From: Sphingomonas oryzagri
GTDB taxonomy: Bacteria; Pseudomonadota; Alphaproteobacteria; Sphingomonadales; Sphingomonadaceae
Length of the DNA stretch: 64,000 nt
Assembly (NCBI RefSeq): GCF_029906645.1
Contig: NZ_JARYGZ010000001.1
Coordinates: 2,662,084 to 2,726,083, forward strand
Direction: 5' to 3'
Each line of letters begins with the position of its first letter. Within the stretch, counting starts at the first letter, position 1. The notes under the pieces were generated by a model that had not been told where the DNA came from, ran no database searches, and was given only the letters and a program-made list of their open reading frames with translations. Below are positions 8,255 to 16,128 of this stretch, piece by piece. The translations under genes were made by a program, and so were the position numbers.

Positions 8255-8968
8255 TTATTCGCGAAAGTCGGCGAGCTTGCCGCGCAACTTGTCGAGCGCC
8301 GACTTCTTGATCTGGCAGACGCGCGCGGCGCCGATGTCCAGCACCTGCCCGATCTCCTCGAGGTTCAGTTCCTCGACGAAATAGAGCTGGAGGACCATCG
8401 CCTCGCGCTCGGGCAGCTGGGCGATATGTTCGGCCAGCGCCTCGCCCAGACGACCGCGATCGAGCTGCTCGTCGGCACCCTCCTCCAGATCGGCGAACCA
8501 CATCGACTGGTCCGAATAAACCTCGTCGAGCGATTCGTGGCGCACGCTCTCGGCGGCGTCGGCCATCTCGCGAAAGCTGGTTGCGTCGAGGCCCATCGCC
8601 TGCGCCATCTCCGCTTCGGAGGCGGCGCGGCCCAGCTTGCCCTCGATCTCGGCGCGGACCTTGGCGATCTCCTTGCGCTTGGCCATGCCCGAGCGCGCTT
8701 GGCTCGCATGGCGGCGCAGGTGGTCGATCATTGCGCCGCGCACGCGCATCCCCGCATAGGTGGAGAAAGCGTGGCCGCGATCCTCGTAGCCGTTGGCCGC
8801 TTCGACCAGTGCGACCATGCCGATCTGCACCAGATCCTCGATGTCGATCGCGTTCGAGACGCGGCCGTGGACATGCCAGGCGATCTTGCGGACCAGCGGC
8901 ATATGCCCCTGGACGAGCGAAGCCTGCGTCTGGCGCTGCGGCTTGCGGGCGTAGGTCATCATGTTCAT
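8255..8968 (-). CDS. fliA: Flagellar sigma factor sigma-28 (FliA)
   Basis: FliA directs RNA polymerase to late flagellar promoters. The 237-residue protein shows region 2 (MPLVRKIAWHVHGRV, IDIEDLVQIGMVALVEAANG, FSTYAGMRVRGAMIDHLR, the sigma-28 signature), region 3 (GMAKRKEIAKVRAEIEGKLG) and region 4 (LPEREAMVLQLYFVEELNLEEIG with the helix-turn-helix GAARVCQIKKSALDKLRG). ATG at 8968 overlaps the flhA stop as ATGA. It is the last gene of the flgA-flgM-flgN-transglycosylase-flhA-fliA operon, so the sigma factor and its anti-sigma FlgM come from one transcript. Confidence 0.96.
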   Translation of the reverse strand: MNMMTYARKPQRQTQASLVQGHMPLVRKIAWHVHGRVSNAIDIEDLVQIGMVALVEAANGYEDRGHAFSTYAGMRVRGAMIDHLRRHASQARSGMAKRKEIAKVRAEIEGKLGRAASEAEMAQAMGLDATSFREMADAAESVRHESLDEVYSDQSMWFADLEEGADEQLDRGRLGEALAEHIAQLPEREAMVLQLYFVEELNLEEIGQVLDIGAARVCQIKKSALDKLRGKLADFRE

Positions 8969-11088
8969 CGCGCCATCTCCGGCTCACGATGGGTCACCTG
9001 GGGCGGCTGCCCGCCGACCACGGCGACCACCTCGACGGGCTTGCCGTCGGGAATTTCGAGGAAGGACAGCACCGGTGCATCGGAGAGATGCGGCCGAAGC
9101 AGCCGGGCGAGCGCACGGCGCGCGATCGGCGAGGTGACGATGGCGAAGCGCCTGGCCTCGCCGACCATCGGGGCGACCGCCTCGACCACCGCCTGCACGA
9201 TGCGACCGGCGAGCGCCGGCTCGATCGGATGGGCTGAGTTCGGGCCGGAACGCACCGCCTGGGTGAGCAGGCTCTCCAGACCGGCGTCGAGCGTGACGAC
9301 GGGCAGCGGCATCCGAACCGGCACAAGAGTCTGCACGATCAGCGCACCGACGCGGCGGCGGACCTGCTCGACCAGCTGGACCGGATCGCTCTCCTCGCGG
9401 GCGGCGTCCGCCATGGCTTCGGCGATGCGGCGGAAATCCTTGAGCGGCACACCCTCGGCGAGCAGCGAGCGGCAGAGATTGGCGATCTGCGAGAGGCTGA
9501 GCGGCGCGGGCGTGATGCCGGCGACCAGCTGCGGCGCCTTTTCCTTCAGCTCGTCGAGCAGCTTCTGCGCCTCGTCCATGCCGAACAGGTCGGTCGCGTG
9601 CTGCATGATCAGGTGGTTGAGATGGGTCGCGAGCACGGTCGAGGGATCGACCACGGTATAGCCCGCGATCACCGCCTCGCCGCGCTTGTCCGGGCTGATC
9701 CACACCGCGTCGAGACCGAAGGTCGGATCCTTGGCGGGGCGGCCCTGCACGGTCGCGGCGAGATCGCCCGAGTCGAGCGCGAGCAGATCGTTGGGATGGC
9801 ACTCGTCCTCGCCCACCACGACACCACCGACGGTGATGCGATAGGCGTTGGGCGCGAGGTTCATGTCGTCGCGCACGCGCACCAGCGGGATCACGAAGCC
9901 GAGTTCCTTGGAGAGCTGGCGGCGGATGCCGGTGATGCGGGCCATCAGCGGGGCGCCCTTGCGCTCGTCGACGAGGCTGACGAGGCCGTAGCCGACCTCG
10001 AGGCCGAGCGGCGCGTCATTGGAGACCTCGTTCCAGCCGATCGAGGCCGGGTTGGCGGGGGCGGCGGCGGGCGCCTTGGCGGCGACTTCTGCTTCGGCCT
10101 TCTTGAGCTGATCGGCGTTGCGCAGCTTCCAGACGGCGAAGCCCGCGAGTGCGGCGGCCGGCAGGAAGATGACGTGCGGCATGCCCGGCAGCACGCCGAG
10201 GATGGTGAGGATGCCGGCGACCGGCGTCCACGCCTTGGCCGAACCAAACTGCTGGGTGATCTGCCCGCCGAGATCGAGCGGCGAGTTCACGCGCGTCACG
10301 ATCGAGGCCGCCGCGATCGACAGCAGCAGCGCCGGGATCTGCGCGACCAGCGCGTCGCCGATGGCGAGCTGCACGTAATTCTTGGCCGCGTCGCCCACCG
10401 CCATCTTGTGGCTAACGACGCCCAGGATCAGGCCGCCGAGGATATTGACGACCAGCACGAGCACGCCGGCGACGGCATCGCCCTTCACGAACTTCGACGA
10501 ACCGTCCATCGAACCGTAGAAATCGGCTTCGGTGGCGACTTCCTGCCGGCGCTTCTTGGCCTCGTCCGGGGTGAGCAGGCCGGCATTGAGATCGGCATCG
10601 ATAGCCATCTGCTTGCCGGGCATTGCGTCCAGGGTGAAGCGTGCCGAGACTTCCGACACGCGGCCGGCGCCCTTGGTGATCACCACCAGGTTGATGATCA
10701 TGATGATCGCGAAGACGAAGATGCCGACCGCGTAGTTGCCGCCGATCAGGAAGCTGCCGAACGCCTCGATAACATGGCCGGCGGCCGCCTCGCCCTCATG
10801 CCCGTGCACCAGCACGACGCGCGTAGAGGCGACGTTGAGCGACAGGCGCAGCAGGGTGGCGAACAGCAGCACCGTCGGGAAGGCGGAGAAATCGAGCGGC
10901 TTGGCGGCGTTCAGCGCCACCATCAGCACCGCGAGGCTGATGACGATGTTGGTGATGAAGCCGATATCCAGCATGATCGCCGGCATCGGCACGACCATCA
11001 GCGCGACGAGCATGAGGGCGGCGATCGGCAGGATCGCGCCCTTCGATGCGTCCATCCACACGCGCTTGTTGAGGGCAACGGTCGCCAT
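8965..11088 (-). CDS. flhA: Flagellar export gate protein FlhA
   Basis: FlhA forms the nonameric ring of the flagellar export gate. The 707-residue protein has about eight N-terminal membrane segments, the FHIPEP-family signatures (LLRLSLNVASTRVVL, KGAGRVSEVSARFTLDAMPG, KQMAIDADLNAGLL) and a cytoplasmic domain with GYTVVDPSTVLATHLNHLI. The length is normal. The transglycosylase gene ends 6 bases upstream and fliA overlaps downstream. Confidence 0.97.
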   Translation of the reverse strand: MATVALNKRVWMDASKGAILPIAALMLVALMVVPMPAIMLDIGFITNIVISLAVLMVALNAAKPLDFSAFPTVLLFATLLRLSLNVASTRVVLVHGHEGEAAAGHVIEAFGSFLIGGNYAVGIFVFAIIMIINLVVITKGAGRVSEVSARFTLDAMPGKQMAIDADLNAGLLTPDEAKKRRQEVATEADFYGSMDGSSKFVKGDAVAGVLVLVVNILGGLILGVVSHKMAVGDAAKNYVQLAIGDALVAQIPALLLSIAAASIVTRVNSPLDLGGQITQQFGSAKAWTPVAGILTILGVLPGMPHVIFLPAAALAGFAVWKLRNADQLKKAEAEVAAKAPAAAPANPASIGWNEVSNDAPLGLEVGYGLVSLVDERKGAPLMARITGIRRQLSKELGFVIPLVRVRDDMNLAPNAYRITVGGVVVGEDECHPNDLLALDSGDLAATVQGRPAKDPTFGLDAVWISPDKRGEAVIAGYTVVDPSTVLATHLNHLIMQHATDLFGMDEAQKLLDELKEKAPQLVAGITPAPLSLSQIANLCRSLLAEGVPLKDFRRIAEAMADAAREESDPVQLVEQVRRRVGALIVQTLVPVRMPLPVVTLDAGLESLLTQAVRSGPNSAHPIEPALAGRIVQAVVEAVAPMVGEARRFAIVTSPIARRALARLLRPHLSDAPVLSFLEIPDGKPVEVVAVVGGQPPQVTHREPEMAR

Positions 11089-11094
11089 CTGTCG

Positions 11095-11973
11095 TCAGAC
11101 TCCGAGGGAAGCGAGCATGAGGTAAGCCAGCCGCGCGGTCTGCGGGCTGGGGGCCATGACGGTCGCCGCATTGAGCTGGCTCGCGTCGGCGGTGGTCACA
11201 TTGGTGCCGTCCGTCGTGCCGTTGAGCGCCGCGAGCTGCATACGCGCGATGTCGGCGGCGGTGTCGGTCGGCTGAGCGGCGGAGGCCATCTGCGTCGAGG
11301 TCGATCCGGCATCCGGCGTCGACTGTTCGAAGCGCGCGGCGAAACGCTGGTAGACCTGCTCCAGCGAGCGGGCGTTGCCGGATTTGTCCCAGAACACCCA
11401 CTTGTTGGCCCGCGCCGCCGCCGGCATCACCGAGGCGGCGGGCGTGTCCGGGTTGGAGTCCAGCGCCTTCAGGAAGCGCGCTGCGCCGGCCGGGCCGAGG
11501 AAGTGCGCCATGTAGAGGTCGGTCGGCGTCGTGGTGCGGCCGAGCTTCGCCTGCAGGTAATCCTGATTGTCGGAGGCATATTCGCCCGCCATCGCCGCCG
11601 ATGTCTCGGGCGACTGGCGCAGCGCCATGATCTCCTGCCGGGTGGCGGCATCGGAGACGAAATAATGGCCGTTCGAGCCGCGCGTGATCGCGTTCGCCGC
11701 CCAGTTCAGGCCATGCTCGGCGCCATGCTGCTTCATGGTGGCGAGCCAGGTCTGCTCGGTGAACTGGTAGAGGCCGGACGCGCTCGAGGTGGAGGCCTTG
11801 GCGTTCGGGTTCAGCCCGCTTTCGACGCGCGCCTGATGATAGAGATAGTGGAAGTCGACGCCGGTCGAGGCCGAGGCGGCGGCGATCGCGTTCTGCACGC
11901 GGCCACCGGTCGCGGACACGCCGTTCAGCGCCGCTCCCGTCTCGCCATTGCCCCGGATGATCGTCAGCGTCAC
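11095..11973 (-). CDS. Flagellar lytic transglycosylase (SltF-like, rod-cap partner)
   Basis: This 292-residue protein has the SLT lysozyme-like fold: HQARVESGLNPNAKA with the probable catalytic Glu51, then SSASGLYQFTEQTWLATMK, and the later YMAHFLGPAGAARFLKAL segment. It would open peptidoglycan for the growing rod. The FlgJ in this locus is short and lacks the muramidase domain of enteric FlgJ, so this enzyme should supply the activity, as SltF does in Rhodobacter. No clear signal peptide is visible at the GTG start (11973). It may instead be exported by the flagellar apparatus or start elsewhere. It sits between flgN and flhA. Confidence 0.85.
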   Translation of the reverse strand: MTLTIIRGNGETGAALNGVSATGGRVQNAIAAASASTGVDFHYLYHQARVESGLNPNAKASTSSASGLYQFTEQTWLATMKQHGAEHGLNWAANAITRGSNGHYFVSDAATRQEIMALRQSPETSAAMAGEYASDNQDYLQAKLGRTTTPTDLYMAHFLGPAGAARFLKALDSNPDTPAASVMPAAARANKWVFWDKSGNARSLEQVYQRFAARFEQSTPDAGSTSTQMASAAQPTDTAADIARMQLAALNGTTDGTNVTTADASQLNAATVMAPSPQTARLAYLMLASLGV

Positions 11974-11983
11974 GGGCTTGTCC

Positions 11984-12307
11984 TCAGTAGGCCATCCGGC
12001 CGGTGCGGCCGTAGGTCTGGGTCGCCTTGCCCTTGCCGGTCGCCGCCGCGAGGCGGCCGAGGCGGCGCGAGGTCATGTCGGCGAGGACGTTGACGCGGAC
12101 GCGCGCGGCCTCGGTCAGCGCCATCGCTTCTTGGGCGAGCGCCTTCGTGTCGTTGCCGACGAAGCGCGGCTTGAGCGCGTTGATGCGCAGCAGCGCATCC
12201 TCGACGGCGGCGGTGGAGCGGGCGATACCCTCCACGTCGTCGCCGTCGAGCGCTGCGATCAGCGCCTTCTGCTCGGCGATCAGGGCTTCGAGGGCGGCAG
12301 TGCTCAC
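11984..12307 (-). CDS. flgN: Probable flagellar chaperone FlgN-like protein
   Basis: The 107-residue, mostly helical protein matches FlgN in size and position: directly after flgM, as in many bacteria. FlgN binds the C-termini of FlgK and FlgL before export. Visible features are the N-terminal helix ALEALIAEQKALIAALDGDD and the following helix with AAVEDALLRINAL. Sequence motifs in FlgN are weak, so the call leans on order and length. It starts at GTG 12307, sharing GTGA with the flgM stop. Confidence 0.65.
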   Translation of the reverse strand: MSTAALEALIAEQKALIAALDGDDVEGIARSTAAVEDALLRINALKPRFVGNDTKALAQEAMALTEAARVRVNVLADMTSRRLGRLAAATGKGKATQTYGRTGRMAY

Positions 12308-12582
12308 GAGGAAGCTCCCAGATCAGAACGGATCATCGCGGTGGCGATCGCCTGCGGATCGGCCTTGTAGGTGCCGGCCTTGATCGCGGCCTTGAGCGCG
12401 GAAACGCGATCGGTCTCGATCGGCGCGCCCTCGGCCGCCATCTGCGCGACGGTGTTGGAGATCGAGGCGCGCTCTTCGGTGGTGCCGGTCCGGGCGAGCT
12501 TGTGCGCGCCTTCGCCCCGCTGGGCCGAGCTGGTGCCGATCCCCGAGATCGTGCTGCCGGCGCCGGTGATGGAGTTGATCAT
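12304..12582 (-). CDS. flgM: Anti-sigma-28 factor FlgM
   Basis: FlgM holds FliA inactive until the hook is finished and is then exported. The 92-residue protein has an unstructured N-terminus and the FlgM C-terminal sigma-binding helices: ETDRVSALKAAIKAGTYKAD followed by PQAIATAMIRSDLG. It lies 12 bases downstream of flgA. Being in the same operon as fliA means sigma and anti-sigma are produced together. Confidence 0.93.
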   Translation of the reverse strand: MINSITGAGSTISGIGTSSAQRGEGAHKLARTGTTEERASISNTVAQMAAEGAPIETDRVSALKAAIKAGTYKADPQAIATAMIRSDLGASS

Positions 12583-12594
12583 CTCAGCAGCCCC

Positions 12595-13152
12595 TCAGAA
12601 CGACGACACGCGGACGCGGCCGGAATCCTCGACCTGCCCGATGACGATCTGGCCCTTGCTCTCGGGCTTCACGCGGATGCGGCCGCCGAGGCGCCCGTCT
12701 TCCTGCGCGATCGCGGCGGTCGAGACCGAGAAGCTGCCGTCGCCGGCGATCAGCTCGATGGGATCGCCACGCTTGATCAGCGGCGGCGTCATCGGCTGGG
12801 CGGGCTGATAGGTGGCGGGCGAAGCGTTACCGACGGCCGTCTGGTTGGCGACCGCCATCTGGCTGGGCGACTTCATCAGCGGCACGCGGATGCGCCAGCC
12901 GAGCGATTCGCAGCGCAGCGCGACGGCGCCGAGCGCGGGCGGATCGATGGTCACGGGCTGGGGGCACGGCTGCAGCTTCAGCCGGCGATCGATATGCGTC
13001 ACCGGCCCGCCGGGCGTGCCGATGTCCGCGTCCAGAGCGCCGACGACGCGGCCTTCCAGCTTGGCAAGATCTTCGAACCCCGCCGCGTCGGTGGACGCCA
13101 TTGCCGGCGTCCCCGCCATCAGCAGGATCAGGGCGAACCCCGTGCGTGTCAT
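12595..13152 (-). CDS. flgA: Flagellar P-ring assembly chaperone FlgA
   Basis: FlgA is a periplasmic chaperone for assembling FlgI into the P-ring. The 185-residue protein starts with a signal peptide (MTRTGFALILLMAGTPAMA, cleavage after residue 19) and ends with the SAF-type domain (PPLIKRGDPIELIAGDGSFS, then GRIRVKPESKGQIVIGQV). ATG at 13152 is chosen because GGGAG precedes it and because the predicted sigma-54 start site (~13171) would leave the alternative ATG at 13170 leaderless. It is the first gene of the six-gene operon ending in fliA. Confidence 0.93.
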   Translation of the reverse strand: MTRTGFALILLMAGTPAMASTDAAGFEDLAKLEGRVVGALDADIGTPGGPVTHIDRRLKLQPCPQPVTIDPPALGAVALRCESLGWRIRVPLMKSPSQMAVANQTAVGNASPATYQPAQPMTPPLIKRGDPIELIAGDGSFSVSTAAIAQEDGRLGGRIRVKPESKGQIVIGQVEDSGRVRVSSF

Positions 13153-13181
13153 GAGCGATGCTCCCGTCATGGGCGCTCATA

Positions 13182-13198
13182 AGCAACGGATGTGCCAA
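13182..13198 (-). promoter_or_regulatory. Sigma-54 promoter of the flgA-flgM-flgN-slt-flhA-fliA operon
   Basis: Read on the minus strand the site is TTGGCACATCCGTTGCT. The -24 GG (13196-13195) and -12 GC (13184-13183) are exactly ten bases apart, as sigma-54 requires. Transcription would begin near 13171, about 20 bases before flgA. One-mismatch CtrA-like sequence TTAACCAA lies just upstream at 13203-13210. Confidence 0.88.
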
Positions 13199-13235
13199 AG
13201 ATTTGGTTAACGCCTATTCACTCTAAAATTAAAGT

Positions 13236-13733
13236 TCAGCCGCCTTTGGTCGTAATCGTGACCCGCACGTGCTGCCCGGCCTGCCTGCTGGCAGGCCCGG
13301 TGCCGTCGATCGCGAGATCGACCTGCTTCGCGTCCAGCCCGCCTTCCGAGACGGCGCGCGCGATCGCGGCGGCCCGCGCCGCCGCCAGTTCCCACGCATC
13401 GAAGCGGCGTGCGGCGGCGTCGGTGCCGATGCTCTCGACATGGACGATGCCGCCCTGCCCCGCCGCATCGTGGCCGATCGCGCGGAAGTGCGCGCGGGCA
13501 TTCGGCAGCAGGATCGCCTCACCCGGCTCGAACAGGCTGGTCGCGGTCTCGTCGAAGGTTTTCGGAGCCGATGAGCCGAACGCCGCCCGGATGCCGGCAT
13601 TGAGCGCGGCCGGATCGCCTCGATGCGCCTGGAGCAACAGCAGGAAGCCGAGCAGCACCAGGCACAGGTCCGCGAAGCTCATCGCCCAGCGCGAGCCTCC
13701 GGCGGAGCCTGTGGTGAGCGCCGGCAGCCGCAT
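13236..13733 (-). CDS. Short MotB-like protein, second stator-type pair
   Basis: The 165-residue protein has one N-terminal membrane segment with the MotB pattern RWAMSFADLCLVLLGFLLLL, including Asp22 at the position of the proton-carrying aspartate of MotB. A reduced OmpA-like domain follows (FEPGEAILLPNARAHFRAI, then IGTDAAARRFDAWELAAARA), weak at the usual RVEI end. At 165 residues it is about half the length of normal MotB (330 residues for the motB at 24596). ATG 13733 overlaps the stop of the MotA-like gene upstream. It could be a flagellar stator variant, a TolR/ExbD-like partner or a stator-like factor for another machine. Confidence 0.72.
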   Translation of the reverse strand: MRLPALTTGSAGGSRWAMSFADLCLVLLGFLLLLQAHRGDPAALNAGIRAAFGSSAPKTFDETATSLFEPGEAILLPNARAHFRAIGHDAAGQGGIVHVESIGTDAAARRFDAWELAAARAAAIARAVSEGGLDAKQVDLAIDGTGPASRQAGQHVRVTITTKGG

Positions 13734-14413
13734 CAGGCGGCGCGCAGCCGCGCCTCGATCCGCGCGACGCGGGTTTCGAGCGGGCCGCCCTGCTCCTCGC
13801 GGGCGATCACGACGAGGCGTTCCAGCGCCTCGCGCTGCCACAGCAATTCGGCGCGCGACAGGCGCTCCAGCCGAGCCGCGATCGGGCCTGCGATGCAATT
13901 GGCGACGATCACGCCATAGAGCGTGGTAAGCAAAGCGAGCGCCATGCCCGGCCCGATCTTGGCGGGATCGTCCATCGCGGAGAACATGCGGATCAGGCCC
14001 ATGACGGTGCCGATCATGCCCATCGCGGGCGCGGCGTCGGCGGCCGAGCGCCAGACCGCGTGGACGGCGGCGTGGCGCTCGGCGCGCGCCGACAGATCGG
14101 CCTCGCCCCACGCCATGAATTGCTGAGGATCGGGCGCATCGGCAAGCCGTGCGGCCGCGCGCGACAGGAAGCGTTCGACCACCGGCGCGCGCTCGGCGGC
14201 ACCGATACCCGATCGTGCGGTCCGTTCGGCGATACGGTTGACAGCGACGCGAGCGGCCTGCGCCTCGGCATCGGCACGGGTGCGCACCAGCGGCGCCAGC
14301 GAGGCCAGCGCGCGACCGAGATCCGAGCCGGTCGAGCGGACGGCGGCCACCACCGCCGATCCGCCGAAGACCAGCGCGATCGCCACCGGATCGAGAAAAA
14401 TCGCGCCGTCCAC
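13733..14413 (-). CDS. MotA/TolQ/ExbB-family proton channel subunit, second stator-type pair
   Basis: The ~226-residue membrane protein carries the MotA signature in its last two membrane segments: APAMGMIGTVMGLIRMFSAM, then ALALLTTLYGVIVANCIAGP. The N-terminal segment reads DPVAIALVFGGSAVVAAV, like residues 20-40 of MotA. No ATG is well placed. GTG at 14413 (or TTG at 14419) follows a GCGGGGG box and is the likely start. The stop overlaps the start of the short MotB-like gene. The pair diverges from flgB across a regulatory region, so it is probably a flagellar gene, but a canonical motAB also exists at 23729-25588. Confidence 0.75.
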   Translation of the reverse strand: MDGAIFLDPVAIALVFGGSAVVAAVRSTGSDLGRALASLAPLVRTRADAEAQAARVAVNRIAERTARSGIGAAERAPVVERFLSRAAARLADAPDPQQFMAWGEADLSARAERHAAVHAVWRSAADAAPAMGMIGTVMGLIRMFSAMDDPAKIGPGMALALLTTLYGVIVANCIAGPIAARLERLSRAELLWQREALERLVVIAREEQGGPLETRVARIEARLRAA

Positions 14414-14453
14414 GACCAAAAAACCCCCGCTACAGGCCGGCCGGCAAAGCGAC

Positions 14454-14490
14454 CGGCAAAAAATTGCCGCCCACCGGCAAGGGCTTGCCG
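14454..14490 (+). promoter_or_regulatory. Two palindromes CGGCAA-N4-TTGCCG, candidate FlbD enhancer sites
   Basis: Perfect inverted repeats occupy 14454-14469 and 14475-14490; their centres are 21 bases (two helix turns) apart. A half-site CGGCAA is at 14442. They lie 50-90 bases upstream of the sigma-54 promoter of flgB, in the divergent gap 14414-14648, where enhancer-binding proteins bind. The resemblance to Caulobacter ftr elements (CGGC...GC-G type) is from memory. Binding is inferred. Confidence 0.6.
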
Positions 14491-14539
14491 CCCATCGCCG
14501 TTGTTCCCCGAAACCCTGACCTTTCGCCTCTCGGCCGCG

Positions 14540-14556
14540 AGTTGGCACGCTCGTTG
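14540..14556 (+). promoter_or_regulatory. Sigma-54 promoter of the flgBCDEF operon
   Basis: TTGGCACGCTCGTTGCT matches the -24/-12 consensus at every conserved base, with GG (14542-14543) and GC (14554-14555) ten bases apart. Transcription would start near 14567, about 80 bases before flgB. Confidence 0.93.
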
Positions 14557-14648
14557 CTAGAACGGCTGCGCACCCACCGGGGCCGACCCCTTCGAAACCA
14601 AGGACGGCAGCGGCGGGCAAAACTTTAGAGGCCAGACGGACGATTTTT

Positions 14649-15011
14649 ATGGGTAGCGACGACGCTCTCTTCGGCATTCACGGCACGGCGCTGCAGATCC
14701 GTTCGCAGCGCATGTCGATGCTGGCCTCCAACATCGCCAATGCGGCGACGCCGGGCTTCAAGGCCCGCGATATCGACTTCAACAAGGCGCTCGACGCCGC
14801 CACCAGCCAGCAGGCCGGCTCCGTCGACGACGCAGTGGAAAGCAATGTCGGCTATCGCGTGCCGGTCGAAAGCTCACTGAACGGCAACACCGTCGAGCTG
14901 CCGGTCGAGCAGACCCAGTTCGCGGAGAATGCGGTCCAGTACAAGACCACGCTCCAGTTTCTGCAGGGCCGTGTCGACACGGTGATGCAGGCACTCAAGG
15001 GAGATCAGTGA
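14649..15011 (+). CDS. flgB: Flagellar proximal rod protein FlgB
   Basis: FlgB is one of the proximal rod proteins. The 120-residue length is normal. The N-terminus has the rod/hook signature (MSMLASNIANAATPGFKARD, about residues 19-38), and the C-terminus has the FlgB-type QFAENAVQYKTTLQFLQGRV. First gene of the sigma-54-driven flgB-flgC-flgD-flgE-flgF operon. Its stop overlaps the flgC start as TGATG. Confidence 0.96.
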   Translation: MGSDDALFGIHGTALQIRSQRMSMLASNIANAATPGFKARDIDFNKALDAATSQQAGSVDDAVESNVGYRVPVESSLNGNTVELPVEQTQFAENAVQYKTTLQFLQGRVDTVMQALKGDQ

Positions 15012-15415
15012 TGAGCACCCCCATGTCGGTGTTCGACATCGCCGGACGCGCGATGTCGGCGCAGATCGTGCGGCTGAACACCGTCGCCTCCAACATGGCC
15101 AACGCCGGCACCGTCTCCGGTTCCGAAGCGACCGCCTATCGCGCGCTGAAACCGGTTTTCCAGCAGGTTTCGGACGCTCCGGGCGTCTCGACCGTGAAAG
15201 TGACGCAGGTCGTCCAGTCCAACACCCAGCCGACCAAGCGCCACGACCCCGACAACCCGCTGGCCGACAAGGACGGCAACGTCTGGGACGCGGGCGTCGA
15301 TAGCGCCGCCGAGCTGGTCGATATGATCGAGACCCAGCGCCAGTACCAGAACAACGTCCAGGTCATGCAGACCGCCAAGCAGCTCACCCTCGACACTCTG
15401 AGGATCGAAAAATGA
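15011..15415 (+). CDS. flgC: Flagellar proximal rod protein FlgC
   Basis: FlgC is a proximal rod subunit. The 134-residue protein has the N-terminal rod motif (VRLNTVASNMANAGTVSGSE) and the C-terminal rod/hook motif (AELVDMIETQRQYQNNVQVM, ending TLDTLRIEK). I use ATG 15011 rather than the GTG one codon earlier because it overlaps the flgB stop. The 3' end overlaps flgD as ATGA. Confidence 0.96.
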   Translation: MSTPMSVFDIAGRAMSAQIVRLNTVASNMANAGTVSGSEATAYRALKPVFQQVSDAPGVSTVKVTQVVQSNTQPTKRHDPDNPLADKDGNVWDAGVDSAAELVDMIETQRQYQNNVQVMQTAKQLTLDTLRIEK

Positions 15416-16101
15416 CCACCACCACCGACACCTCGAACTCCTACCTCAGCAGCCTGTACGGCACGTCCTCGTCCTCTTCTTCGTCCAGCACGGCGACGAC
15501 GGGCAGCGACACGATCGACCAGGCCGGCTTCCTCAAGCTGCTCACCGCGCAGATGACGATGCAGGATCCGACCGCGCCGATGGATTCCAACACCATGGTG
15601 CAGCAGATGAGCCAGATGTCGGAGGTGCAGGGCATCACCGAGATGAACACCTCGCTGCAGTCGCTCGCCTCCGAGATGGAAGGCAACCGCATCGGCGACG
15701 CCGCCAGCTGGATCGGCAAGGCCGCCCTGCTCTCCTCCTCCACCGCGCAGCCGCTCACCAACGGCGGTTACGCCGGCGAGATCACGCTGCCGTCGGCCGC
15801 CAGCAACATGAACGTCAGCCTCGTCGATAGCACCGGCAAGACGGTCTACACCCAGACGCTCACCAACCAGGCGGCCGGCACGGTCGATTTCGCGTGGGAC
15901 GGCAAGCTGTCCGACGGCACGCAGGCGAGCGGCCCGCTAACCGTGAAGGTTTCGGCGAGCGGCACCTCGGGCACGATCAACCCGACCGTATCGACCTGGG
16001 CCACGATCACCGGCGTCAACTCGCCGGCCGGCGGCAGCTCTGCACAGCTCACCACCACGCTGGGCACGGTCGCGCCCACCGACGTCCTCAGCCTGTCCTG
16101 A
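15412..16101 (+). CDS. flgD: Flagellar hook scaffold/capping protein FlgD
   Basis: FlgD caps the growing hook and is discarded when the hook is complete. The 229-residue protein has a Ser/Thr-rich N-terminus, the FlgD signature (FLKLLTAQMTMQDPTAPMDS, about residues 38-57, then MSQMSEVQGITEMNTSLQ), and a C-terminal Ig-like region with VDFAWDGKLSDGTQASGPLT, the typical FLG/Tudor-like hook cap motif. Its start overlaps flgC and flgE follows 27 bases later. Confidence 0.95.
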   Translation: MTTTTDTSNSYLSSLYGTSSSSSSSSTATTGSDTIDQAGFLKLLTAQMTMQDPTAPMDSNTMVQQMSQMSEVQGITEMNTSLQSLASEMEGNRIGDAASWIGKAALLSSSTAQPLTNGGYAGEITLPSAASNMNVSLVDSTGKTVYTQTLTNQAAGTVDFAWDGKLSDGTQASGPLTVKVSASGTSGTINPTVSTWATITGVNSPAGGSSAQLTTTLGTVAPTDVLSLS

Positions 16102-16128
16102 TCCCCTTTTCCGCAGGAGCCCTGACCC

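Noticed and set aside
9598-12093. An 831-codon open frame on the plus strand
   Set aside because: It lies antisense to flhA and the transglycosylase, whose family motifs are clear; the translation is His/Arg/Gly-rich, as expected from high-GC shadow frames.
13280-13295. Palindrome CCTGCC-TGCT-GGCAGG near the flgA promoter as an FlbD site
   Set aside because: It lies inside the coding region of the MotB-like gene and has the opposite core order to the sites upstream of flgB.
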